From contig NZ_QGGX01000001.1 of NCBI RefSeq assembly GCF_003148805.1, positions 248,001 to 312,000 on the forward strand: a stretch of 64,000 nucleotides of DNA, read 5' to 3'. The DNA comes from Aminobacter sp. AP02 (GTDB lineage: Bacteria > Pseudomonadota > Alphaproteobacteria > Rhizobiales > Rhizobiaceae). The translations under genes and the position numbers were made by a program. The notes under the pieces are model-generated. The model had not been told where the DNA came from and did not search any database. It was given only the letters and a program-made list of their open reading frames with translations. Positions 27,738 through 37,220 of the stretch are shown in pieces (position 1 is the first letter of the stretch; every line of letters starts with the position of its first letter).

Positions 27738-28101
27738 TGGCATGTTCCTCTTCAAGCTCGGTTGGATCGTGCTGCGGCGATGCGGATTTCGGTAGTGGAC
27801 CTCACTTTCATGCGCCTCCCTTACTTGCCTGATATGCAACATACTTGCACATGAGTTAAATGCCGTCCACTGCAAAACGCGCTGGACCAATCCTCTTGCA
27901 GTTTTCGATTTTCCGACCGGACCGGTAGTCCGATTTGGGCCCGGCGATCATCGTTCGGCCAGTGCCGGTACCACCCGAACGAATGGGAATTCTACCCGTC
28001 CGGGCGTTTTCAATGAGACGGAAAACCGGTCTGCTCGCTCTCGGGAAAACAGCATTTTCGGGATGACCAACTCAAAGGTTCGGCTCCCGGAGCAACTCAA
28101 G

Positions 28102-30810
28102 ATGAATGGGTGTCGCTTGGAGGAGAGCAGACCACTCAGCTTTCGCGAAGACGTCCGCAGCCTGCTTTTCAGGCTGCTCCTGGCCGTTGTCAGCGAACGC
28201 GAGCCCGATATGGCGGAGGTTCTTACCGGCCGCGTGAGCCTTGATGCCCTGGCTAGCGAACAGCGCATAGCCGCGTTGCAAGCCACCGGCATCTGGTTCC
28301 AGCTTGTCGCAATCGCCAACGAACTTTTGGCGATGCGTTCTCGCCGCGAGCTTGAGCAGATGGGCGGCGCCGACGAGGTGATCGGCTCGTTTGCCAATGT
28401 CATGGGCGAAATAGCCGCCGGCGGCTACCCGGCCGAGCAGATCCAGGCCACCCTCGACGACCTTTGTGTCGGCCCGACCATGACGGCACACCCGACCGAG
28501 GCCAAGCGCGTCACCGTGCTTGAAATCCACCGCCGCATCTATCGCAAGCTGACCGAGCTCGAACAGCAGCGCTGGGCGCCGCGTGAGCGCGAACAGCACA
28601 TCAGCGACCTCAAGAGCGAGATCGAGCTCTTGTGGATGTCGGGCGAGCTGCGACTCGAGCGGCCGTCTGTGGAACGTGAGATCGCCTGGGGCCTGCACTT
28701 CTTCCGCGAAGTTATCTTCGAGGCGACGCCCAAGCTTTATGACTCGGTCGAAGAGGCGCTGGCGCGCCACTATCCGGAATATGATCTCAAGGTGCCGTCC
28801 TTCATGCGTTATGCCTCCTGGATAGGTGGCGATCGCGACGGCAATCCGAATGTCACCGCCAAGACCACCGCTTACGCTCTCAACGAGTGTCGCCAGGCGA
28901 TCGTTGGCTGGTACATCGGCCAGGTGCGCAGGCTCGTCACGGTGTTGAGCATCAGCGCCAACGTGGTCGACATTCCAGACACTTTCATCAAGGCGCTGGG
29001 TCATGCGCTGCATCGCAGCGGCAACGCCTCGGAGATCGTCGCGCGCAATCCCGACGAGCCGCTGCGCCAGTTCGCCGCCGCGATGCTCGACCGTCTGGAG
29101 GCAATGCGCGGGGAGGCTTCGGCCAAGCCCTATGGACGCTCAGATGCCTTCAAGACCGATCTTCGAGAACTCGAAAACGTTCTTGTCCAGCTCGGCGGCA
29201 AGCTGATCGCCAGGCGTTTCGTCCGTCCCTTGCGTCAGCAGGTCGAGACCTTCGGCTTCCGCACCGTATCGCTCGACATCAGACAGAACTCCACTGTCGT
29301 CAATCGCGTATTGGCCGAGCTGTTCAAACTCGCCGATCCGGCTGCGGCACCGGCGCCCGACACGCCGCAATGGACGCAGCGCATCCGCGCGGCACTGAAC
29401 TCCGGCGAACAGCTGGAGGTCGACCGCCTCGCGCTGTCTGAAGAAGCGCAGGAACTGCTCGACCTGTTCGACGTCATCCGCAAGGCTTCTGCCGGCCTCA
29501 ATGGCGGCGCGGTCGGTGCCTTCATCCTGTCGATGACGCGCTCATGCGACGACCTTCTGGCCGTCTATCTGCTTGCACAGTATTCAGGGCTTGCAACCGC
29601 GATGGACGGCAGCGGAACCATCGCACTGCGCGTCGTTCCGCTGTTTGAAACCATCGACGACCTGCGCGCCGCGCCCGAAATACTCGACCAGCTGTTTGCA
29701 GTTTCCATCGTGCGGCGCTCGGTGCGCGATTTCGGCAACCGCCAGGAGGTCATGCTCGGCTATTCCGACTCCAACAAGGACGGCGGCTTCCTGGCCTCCA
29801 ACTGGGAGCTCAATAAGGCGCAACGGCGGATCACCGCGCTCGGCATCAAGCGCAAGGTCAAGATCAGCTTCTTCCACGGCCGTGGCGGTTCGGTCAGCCG
29901 CGGCGGCGCTCCGACGGGCAGGGCAATCGCCGCCCAGCCGGCGGGAACCATCGGTGGCGCAATGCGCGTTACCGAACAGGGCGAGGTCGTCTCGTCGAAA
30001 TTCGCAAATCGCGGCACGGGCCTCTATCAGCTCGAGATCCTCGCGGCGAGCGTCTTTGCCCACTCCGTAAAGTCGCCGAACGAAGCCGAGCTCAAAGACA
30101 TCCCCGAGTTCAGCGAAGCGCTGGAAGCGCTGACCGGGATGTCGCAGGCATCCTATTCGGGCCTGATCAACGAGCCCGGCTTCATAGACTACTTCCACCA
30201 GGCAAGCCCGGTCGAGGAATTGTCGCTGCTCAAGATCGGTTCGCGCCCGGCCCGGCGTTTCGGAGCCCGCGACATCTCCGATCTGCGTGCCATTCCATGG
30301 GTATTCGCCTGGAGCCAGAACCGGCATCTCTTGACCAACTGGTACGGCATAGGCAGCGCGCTGAATTCGTTCGTCAACGTGCGTGGCGAGCCGGGTCTCG
30401 AGTTGCTCAGGCAGATGTTCGAACGCTCACGCTTTTTCCGCCTCGTCGTCGACGAGGTGGACAAGGGCCTCTACCAGTCCGACATGGACATTGGCTGTCT
30501 CTATGCCGGACTGGTGCAGGACCGAGAGGTGGGCGAGCGCATCTACCGCAAGATATCGGCCGAGTACGCACTGACGCGGCGGATGATCTCGGAGGTGAAT
30601 GGCGGCTTGAAGCTGTCCGAGCGCTTCCCGGCCTTCAAGCGGCACTTCGACCGTATCCGCCCGCAGATGGACTCGATTCATCGGCTGCAGGTGCAGCTGC
30701 TGCGCGAGGTTCGCGCGCAGGATGGAGCCACGGCCAATCCCAAGCGCGCGGTCAACGCGCTCTTGCTGTCGATCAACTGCATTTCCGCCGGCCTCGGTTG
30801 GACCGGATGA
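28102..30810 (+). CDS. ppc: Phosphoenolpyruvate carboxylase
   Basis: A 902-residue carboxylase that makes oxaloacetate from PEP and bicarbonate, the CO2-fixing step of the serine cycle. The catalytic His130 lies in TAHPTEAKR, followed by the metal and PEP segments GYSDSNKDGG and FFHGRGGSVSRGG. I chose ATG 28102 because GGAG lies about 10 bases upstream; ATG 28063 would add 13 residues. The C-terminus ends GLGWTG, whereas PEP carboxylases typically end in NTG, so the last loop differs from the norm. Downstream, glyA follows after about 45 bases. Confidence 0.95.
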   Translation: MNGCRLEESRPLSFREDVRSLLFRLLLAVVSEREPDMAEVLTGRVSLDALASEQRIAALQATGIWFQLVAIANELLAMRSRRELEQMGGADEVIGSFANVMGEIAAGGYPAEQIQATLDDLCVGPTMTAHPTEAKRVTVLEIHRRIYRKLTELEQQRWAPREREQHISDLKSEIELLWMSGELRLERPSVEREIAWGLHFFREVIFEATPKLYDSVEEALARHYPEYDLKVPSFMRYASWIGGDRDGNPNVTAKTTAYALNECRQAIVGWYIGQVRRLVTVLSISANVVDIPDTFIKALGHALHRSGNASEIVARNPDEPLRQFAAAMLDRLEAMRGEASAKPYGRSDAFKTDLRELENVLVQLGGKLIARRFVRPLRQQVETFGFRTVSLDIRQNSTVVNRVLAELFKLADPAAAPAPDTPQWTQRIRAALNSGEQLEVDRLALSEEAQELLDLFDVIRKASAGLNGGAVGAFILSMTRSCDDLLAVYLLAQYSGLATAMDGSGTIALRVVPLFETIDDLRAAPEILDQLFAVSIVRRSVRDFGNRQEVMLGYSDSNKDGGFLASNWELNKAQRRITALGIKRKVKISFFHGRGGSVSRGGAPTGRAIAAQPAGTIGGAMRVTEQGEVVSSKFANRGTGLYQLEILAASVFAHSVKSPNEAELKDIPEFSEALEALTGMSQASYSGLINEPGFIDYFHQASPVEELSLLKIGSRPARRFGARDISDLRAIPWVFAWSQNRHLLTNWYGIGSALNSFVNVRGEPGLELLRQMFERSRFFRLVVDEVDKGLYQSDMDIGCLYAGLVQDREVGERIYRKISAEYALTRRMISEVNGGLKLSERFPAFKRHFDRIRPQMDSIHRLQVQLLREVRAQDGATANPKRAVNALLLSINCISAGLGWTG

Positions 30811-30854
30811 CCACAATTTTGGGACGCCGCACGGCGCCATAAGGGAGGAGCCTC

Positions 30855-32159
<1,305 letters not shown>

Positions 32160-32243
32160 TTCCTGTCGCTGGAGAGCGGGCATGCCTTGGTGAATTCGAT
32201 TGGAATGCGCCAAGGCACAAATGCCGATGTCGATGGCGGGCTG

Positions 32244-32891
32244 ATGGCGCAACAAATGAAGCTGAATGTCCTGATCGCCGAGCGAAACCCGCTGGTGATT
32301 TCGGCGTTGCGCGACATGATCAGCCGCGACGAACGCTTCGACTTCGCCGAGGGCATCCAGAGCGGCGAGGCGTTCATCCGTGCGGTGGACGAAGCGCGAC
32401 CTGCATTCGACGTCGCCATCGTTGGCTGGAAACTGTCCGACATGGATGCGGCTGAGGTGCTGTCCGAATTGCAGCGCCGCCAGCTCGCAGCGCGCATGGT
32501 CATCTTTTCCAACGACCATGACATAGGCATTCTGAAGCAATGCGTGCGCCTTGGCGCGCAAGGCTTCTGCTATCAGTTCGACGACCCCTGCATCCTGTTC
32601 GACACGCTGATTGCGGTCGCCAACGGCCGTATCTGCATTCCATATGTCGATGTTGCCAAGATCAACGAGACGCCGCTGTCGCGCCTGACGACGCGCGAGC
32701 TGGAATTGCTCGGCGTTCTGGCGGACGGCTGGACCAATCTGCAGATCGCGACAAGGACCGGGATCTCGGAGAACACGGTCAAGTATCATTTGAAGAATCT
32801 CTACGACAAGCTGGGCGTGCGTAACCGCGCCATGGCCGTCGCCCTCTACGCAAGCGAGCGCAAGCGCGGCCCGCAACCGAGCCTGCGATAG
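32244..32891 (+). CDS. LuxR/NarL-type regulator with a degenerate receiver domain
   Basis: A regulator of about 215 residues. The C-terminal GerE domain (LTTRELELLGVLADGW, then SENTVKYHLKNLYDKL) is clear. The N-terminal half follows the receiver fold, but the expected phospho-acceptor position reads VAIVGWKLSDMD (Gly in place of Asp), and the acidic pair near the N-terminus reads AERNPLV. It therefore probably does not take phosphate and may respond to a ligand or protein partner. The start is uncertain: the frame opens at TTG 32187, with ATGs at 32244 and 32256. It follows glyA by a short gap and may regulate the serine-cycle genes. Confidence 0.78.
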   Translation: MAQQMKLNVLIAERNPLVISALRDMISRDERFDFAEGIQSGEAFIRAVDEARPAFDVAIVGWKLSDMDAAEVLSELQRRQLAARMVIFSNDHDIGILKQCVRLGAQGFCYQFDDPCILFDTLIAVANGRICIPYVDVAKINETPLSRLTTRELELLGVLADGWTNLQIATRTGISENTVKYHLKNLYDKLGVRNRAMAVALYASERKRGPQPSLR

Positions 32892-32897
32892 AGCCGG

Positions 32898-33674
32898 TCA
32901 GGGCAGGCCGAGCGCCTTTTTCTCTTCCGCTTCCGAAAGCGGTGCTCCCGCCTGGGTCGTGGTCAGATAAGCATCGACAGTCTCGGAGGCGCCAGCGGGA
33001 ACGTAGTCCTGCCCGGCTGCGGGAGCGGCGACGGCAAGCCTGAGATCCCAGTGTTGCCCGACCCGACAAGCGACCGAAACGAGAGATGTTTCCGAAGCGC
33101 GATGGAGCTCGAACTCGCGGCAGAGTGCGCCTGCTTCATCGCGGAAACTGGAAACGAACTTGATCGTGGTGTCGCCGGCATTGACGTCGGTGCCTGACGG
33201 TGTGGCGCCAAGCGCCTTGGCGACGACCGGATTGCTGATCGAAGCGATGGCAAGACCATTGGAAGCCGGCCCTCCGGCCTTGCCTGCGAGATACCCGCCA
33301 ACACCGACGATGACGGCAGCGAGCGAGGCTGCCAGCGGCAACGCCCAGTTCGAGGTGACTTTTCGTGGCGCGCGGGGCTCAAAAGCGATGATATTTTTCT
33401 GGGCAGGCTGCTTACCTGCTTCCGCTCGCTCGCGCTGATGCGCCTCGTCGATCAATTTATGCACCGACGTCGTCAGCGCTTCGGGAACCGGCTCGTCGAT
33501 CAGAGGCTTCAGCGCAGCTGATGCCTGGGCGCGGCTTTCCATGAAGGTGGCTACGCGGGCAATGAGCGCGTCATCGGTGCCCATGGCCTCCTCGATCGCC
33601 GCCGTGGTGTCAGCGTCGAGTTCGCCATCGGCGAAGGCCATCAGGGTTTCGTCGTCGAAGTCGCGCCTGCTCAT
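32898..33674 (-). CDS. Membrane anti-sigma factor
   Basis: A 258-residue protein with a cytoplasmic N-terminal helical domain (DDETLMAFADGELDADTTAAIE), a linker, one membrane helix near residues 110-131 (ALPLAASLAAVIVGVGGYLAG), and an exported C-terminal domain of about 120 residues. This is the layout of anti-sigma factors that hold an ECF sigma factor. No zinc-binding HxxxCxxC motif is evident. The start overlaps the sigma gene stop by 4 bases, so the two are co-expressed. Confidence 0.82.
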   Translation of the reverse strand: MSRRDFDDETLMAFADGELDADTTAAIEEAMGTDDALIARVATFMESRAQASAALKPLIDEPVPEALTTSVHKLIDEAHQRERAEAGKQPAQKNIIAFEPRAPRKVTSNWALPLAASLAAVIVGVGGYLAGKAGGPASNGLAIASISNPVVAKALGATPSGTDVNAGDTTIKFVSSFRDEAGALCREFELHRASETSLVSVACRVGQHWDLRLAVAAPAAGQDYVPAGASETVDAYLTTTQAGAPLSEAEEKKALGLP

Positions 33675-34210
33675 ATCTTCCCACCTTTTTCGGGTGAACG
33701 GTCGGCTGCGGGGATTATTCCGGCCGCTTCAGCGAGATTCTTGCGGGCGCGGGCAAGCCTGCTCATCACCGTTCCAATAGGAATCGAAAGCACCTCGGCC
33801 GCCTCCTTGTAGGAAAGATCTTCGACGCAGACGAGCAGCAGTACCTCGCGTTGCTCGTCGACAAGCTCGTCGATAGCCACTGCCACGCTTTTCAGGGTCA
33901 GGCGCGCTTCCACATCACGTTCGCCGCTCGAGCCGACGATGTCCTGGCGGTCGTCGATGTCCTCGCGTGGGCCAGCCGTCTTGGTGCGCCTGACCTGGTC
34001 GATCCACAGATTGCGCAGGATGCGGAACATCCATGCGTCAAACCGGCTGCCCGGTTCGAAACGCTCCTGTCCGGCGAGTGCCCGCTCGCAGGCCGTCTGC
34101 ACAAGGTCGTCGGCGAGATCGCGCGACCGGCACAGCGAGATGGCGAACCGGCGCAGATTGGGTAGGAAAGCCACCAGGCGATCGCTGACCGGAAAATCGT
34201 CACCCTTCAT
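33671..34210 (-). CDS. ECF-family RNA polymerase sigma factor
   Basis: A 179-residue sigma factor. Region 2 is seen at about residues 20-85 (DLADDLVQTACERAL, AWMFRILRNLWIDQVRR) and region 4 at about 115-170 (LSYKEAAEVLSIPIGTVMSRLARARKNL). ATG 34210 starts just before the region 2 fold; a longer frame to 34294 adds an unlikely extension. It is co-transcribed with the anti-sigma factor and divergent from an exported subtilisin-like protease, which is a likely regulon member. Confidence 0.9.
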   Translation of the reverse strand: MKGDDFPVSDRLVAFLPNLRRFAISLCRSRDLADDLVQTACERALAGQERFEPGSRFDAWMFRILRNLWIDQVRRTKTAGPREDIDDRQDIVGSSGERDVEARLTLKSVAVAIDELVDEQREVLLLVCVEDLSYKEAAEVLSIPIGTVMSRLARARKNLAEAAGIIPAADRSPEKGGKI

Positions 34211-34252
34211 GCAGTCGTATCCTGTCTCTCCTCCACGAAAAGCGCCCCCAGC

Positions 34253-34277
34253 GGAATAAGCAGGGGGTTCGTCCGTT
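34253..34277 (+). promoter_or_regulatory. Possible ECF-type promoter upstream of the S8 protease
   Basis: GGAAT, 16 bases, then CGTT. This is one base off the GGAAC-N16/17-CGTT pattern known for EcfG-type sigma factors in alphaproteobacteria. It points towards the protease gene, whose start is about 109 bases downstream. The adjacent sigma factor may use a different sequence, so this is tentative. Confidence 0.3.
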
Positions 34278-34385
34278 GAGCCAAAAATGCACAAATGTAG
34301 TCAAAATGATATGGGATGCCGAAAAGCTTATGTGGATCGCTAACATTTGCAATCGACGCGCCAATTCGCCAGGAAAGGAGAAGCC

Positions 34386-35783
34386 ATGCCTCTGAAGCCC
34401 CCATCGGGTTCACTTGCGGTTGTATTCGCGTTGGCGTTGAACGGCGCGACTTTTGGCGTCCCTTCGGCAACGCCAATACTTGGACAGTTTGTTGGAACTG
34501 ACACGGCGCTGGCCGACGACGACGACGACGATAACGGCGGTGGTGGTGGCGGCGGTAGTGGCAGAAGCTCTTCTGGCAGCAGCAGGGACGCCAGTACGGC
34601 GGCACAAGCGGTTGGAAAAGGGCGCAATCCATTCGGCTATTTCCGCCAGTCCGAATCACGCCGAAAAGCCGCGGCCCGCACGGCTGCCGCGCTTGTGCGC
34701 CAGGCGCCGCAAGAGATCGTGGCACTCGGTCTCGACCAGGGGGCGATAACGAACCTGACCGCCGTGGGCTATTCGATCGGCGATCGTACCGCCGTTGCGC
34801 TCGTTGGGGCCGAAATCGTCAAGCTGCGCGTTCCCGGCGGTACGACGCTTGAAGCGGCGCGCGCCGAAGTGGCGGCTGCCGCACCAAACGCGGTGGTCGA
34901 CTTCAATCACTTCTACCGGCCTGACCAGGACAGCCTCGATCCTTGCGGCGCCGAGCAGTGCCTGGCACGCCACGTCGTCGGCTGGCCCGAGACACAGGCG
35001 CTGCCGGATCGTTGCACGGGCCCGGTGCGGATCGGTCTCATCGACACGGCCATCAATGCCGAACACCTGGCCTTTGCCGGCGGGCGCATCGAGACGATCA
35101 GGCTTGGAGCAGGCGACCTGCCCGATTCCGCGCGCCAGCATGGCACGGCGGTGGCAGCCCTTCTTGTCGGTTCAGCGGAAAGCCGAACGCCCGGCCTCGT
35201 GCCCGGCGGCGAACTCGTCGCTGTCGACGCTTTTCAGCGCAGCGGCAATGACGACCGTTCCGCCGTCTACGATCTGGTCCGTTCGATCGACCTTTTGGCA
35301 GGCAAGGGCGTGCTCGTCATCAACATGAGTCTGACCGGCCCGGCGAACCTGTTGCTCGAGCGGACGGTCGAACTGGCCGCGCAGAAGGAGATCGTGCTGG
35401 TTGCCGCTGCCGGCAATGGCGGTCCGCGCGCGGCCCCGCTTTATCCCGGCGCCTATCAGGAGGTGATTGCGGTGACGGCGATCGACCGGCGCAAGAACGC
35501 ATATCGGCGCGCCGGGTCCGGCGACCATATCGACATCGCCGCACCTGGCGTGCAGGTGTGGACGGCAGCTTCGGTCAAGGGTGCCTCTTCCAAAACCGGA
35601 ACGTCATTTGCTGCCCCCTTCGTTACTGCCGCAGCAGCGATGATCAAGGCGGCCAATCCGCAACTCAAGGCCGACGAGGTCGAGGCGCAGTTGCGCAAGG
35701 GTGCGGAAGACCTCGGCAAGCCGGGCAAAGACCCGGTTTTCGGCTGGGGCCTGCTCAACGCACGAACGATCTGCCAGACTTGA
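34386..35783 (+). CDS. Exported subtilisin-like serine protease (S8 family)
   Basis: A 465-residue protein with an N-terminal signal sequence (about residues 8-30), then a low-complexity linker of six Asp followed by Gly and Ser runs (about 43-68). A propeptide-like region precedes the S8 domain from about residue 212. The catalytic triad is visible as Asp220 (IGLIDTAIN), His252 (RQHGTAVAAL) and Ser407 (TGTSFAAPF), with the oxyanion Asn344 in AAGNGG. ATG 34386 follows AGGAG. It is divergent from the ECF sigma/anti-sigma pair and ends at a strong terminator. It is probably periplasmic or secreted, with a stress or envelope role by inference. Confidence 0.9.
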   Translation: MPLKPPSGSLAVVFALALNGATFGVPSATPILGQFVGTDTALADDDDDDNGGGGGGGSGRSSSGSSRDASTAAQAVGKGRNPFGYFRQSESRRKAAARTAAALVRQAPQEIVALGLDQGAITNLTAVGYSIGDRTAVALVGAEIVKLRVPGGTTLEAARAEVAAAAPNAVVDFNHFYRPDQDSLDPCGAEQCLARHVVGWPETQALPDRCTGPVRIGLIDTAINAEHLAFAGGRIETIRLGAGDLPDSARQHGTAVAALLVGSAESRTPGLVPGGELVAVDAFQRSGNDDRSAVYDLVRSIDLLAGKGVLVINMSLTGPANLLLERTVELAAQKEIVLVAAAGNGGPRAAPLYPGAYQEVIAVTAIDRRKNAYRRAGSGDHIDIAAPGVQVWTAASVKGASSKTGTSFAAPFVTAAAAMIKAANPQLKADEVEAQLRKGAEDLGKPGKDPVFGWGLLNARTICQT

Positions 35784-35796
35784 CACCTGTTCCTCG

Positions 35797-35828
35797 AAAA
35801 ACCGCCGCGACATTCGCGGCGGTTTTTT
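35797..35828. terminator. Bidirectional Rho-independent terminator
   Basis: A perfect 10-bp stem (35801-35810 with 35814-35823) and 3-base loop, preceded by A-run and followed by six T. It lies between the convergent protease and glycerate kinase genes and can serve both. Confidence 0.88.
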
Positions 35829-35840
35829 GTTGCCGCACTA

Positions 35841-37064
35841 TCAGGCGGCGGCGCGAGACGTAGTTTTCGGGCGCGGGGTCTGCTTTTGGGCACGCCGCAC
35901 TGCACTGGCCTGATTGAGGCGCATGCCAACCAGGATCATGCGCGAGGCGTCCTCGGCGGCGCGTACCAGCAACTTCGACGCGGCACCAATGGCTTCGTCG
36001 AGGCTGCACGGGCGCTTGAGGATCGAAGCAAAGGCGTCGATGCCATGCTCGAAGTTGAGTGTCACGCCCTTGCCGATGGTGCCGGCGAGCGCGATCACCG
36101 GCAGGCCTGCCGCCTTTGCCCTGTGGCCGACTTCCGCCGGCACCTTGCCGAACGGGGTCTGGCCATCAAGACTGCCTTCGGCGGTGATGACCAAGTTTGC
36201 GCGACCGATCAGGCTGTCCAGATCGAGATAGTTCATCACGATCTCGTAGCGCGGATGAAGTTTGCCTGACAAAAGCCCAATCACCGCAGCACCCAGGCCC
36301 CCAGATGCGCCGGCACCCTCGGCCGCACCGACATCGATGCCGGTAGTGGCAACAATATGCGCGGCATAATTGTCCATGGCCTGCGCCAGAAGCTCGACCT
36401 GCTCGGGCGTCGCCCCCTTTTGCGGGCCGAACACACGGGCAACGCCGCGCGGGCCAAGCAGCATGTTGTGCCAGTTGACCGCGGCATCGATACGAACATT
36501 GGCGAGACGTGGGTCGCGGCCCGACATGTCAATGATCGCAAGCCTTGCGAGTTCCGCGCCGCCTGCCGCGAGCGGCCGGCCTTTTTTGTCGAGGAAACGC
36601 ACGCCAAGTGCCGCGGCCATGCCAGCGCCACCGTCGTTGATGCCGCTATCGCCACAGCCGAGCAGGATGCGTTCAGCGCCGGCGTCGAGTGCCGCGTTGA
36701 TCAGTTCGCCAACACCCCGGCTAGTGGTCAGGCACGGATTGCGCCTGTCGCGAGGCACCAGGCGCAGGCCCGCAGCAGCAGCCATTTCGATGACGGCGGT
36801 GGGTACCGGCGCGCCGCCGAGGAAGCCGAAAAACGACTGAACAGGATCGCCGACCGGCCCGGTGACGGTCAGGCGGTGGATGGTGCCGCCGGTTGCCGCG
36901 ATCAGCGCTTCGGTGAAGCCTTCACCGCCGTCGACCATGGGCGCCTTCAGGATATTGGCTTGCGGAAATGTGCGCAACACGCCTTCGCCGATGCAGTCGG
37001 CCACTTCGTTGGCGGACAGGCTCTCCTTGAAGCCGGAGGGCGCGACAAGAACAGTGAATGTCAT
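35841..37064 (-). CDS. Glycerate kinase, GarK/GlxK family
   Basis: A 407-residue kinase of the GarK family, unrelated to the MOFRL-type gckA in this window. Motifs include VLVAPSGFKESLSA at the N-terminus, PMVDGGEGFTEAL, GCGDSGINDGGAG and ITAEGSLDGQTPFGK. It phosphorylates glycerate to 2- or 3-phosphoglycerate. A C-terminal basic tail of about 25 residues (SAVRRAQKQTPRPK) exceeds the usual length near 380. It lies downstream of a DASS-type anion transporter on the same strand with about 156 bases between, which suggests import and use of glycerate or a related acid. Confidence 0.9.
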   Translation of the reverse strand: MTFTVLVAPSGFKESLSANEVADCIGEGVLRTFPQANILKAPMVDGGEGFTEALIAATGGTIHRLTVTGPVGDPVQSFFGFLGGAPVPTAVIEMAAAAGLRLVPRDRRNPCLTTSRGVGELINAALDAGAERILLGCGDSGINDGGAGMAAALGVRFLDKKGRPLAAGGAELARLAIIDMSGRDPRLANVRIDAAVNWHNMLLGPRGVARVFGPQKGATPEQVELLAQAMDNYAAHIVATTGIDVGAAEGAGASGGLGAAVIGLLSGKLHPRYEIVMNYLDLDSLIGRANLVITAEGSLDGQTPFGKVPAEVGHRAKAAGLPVIALAGTIGKGVTLNFEHGIDAFASILKRPCSLDEAIGAASKLLVRAAEDASRMILVGMRLNQASAVRRAQKQTPRPKTTSRAAA

Positions 37065-37220
37065 GGAAGTAACTCCTCGTCTTTCATGTGAGCGATGGAC
37101 GAGAAACGGCGTGCAATCCGCTTTATTCCGCTCAGAAAAGTAAAATATTACAAATACTTACGAAAACGGCCAGGCCACTTCTGGCTTGGCCGCATAGGCA
37201 TCTGGACGTCAGGGTTCTGA

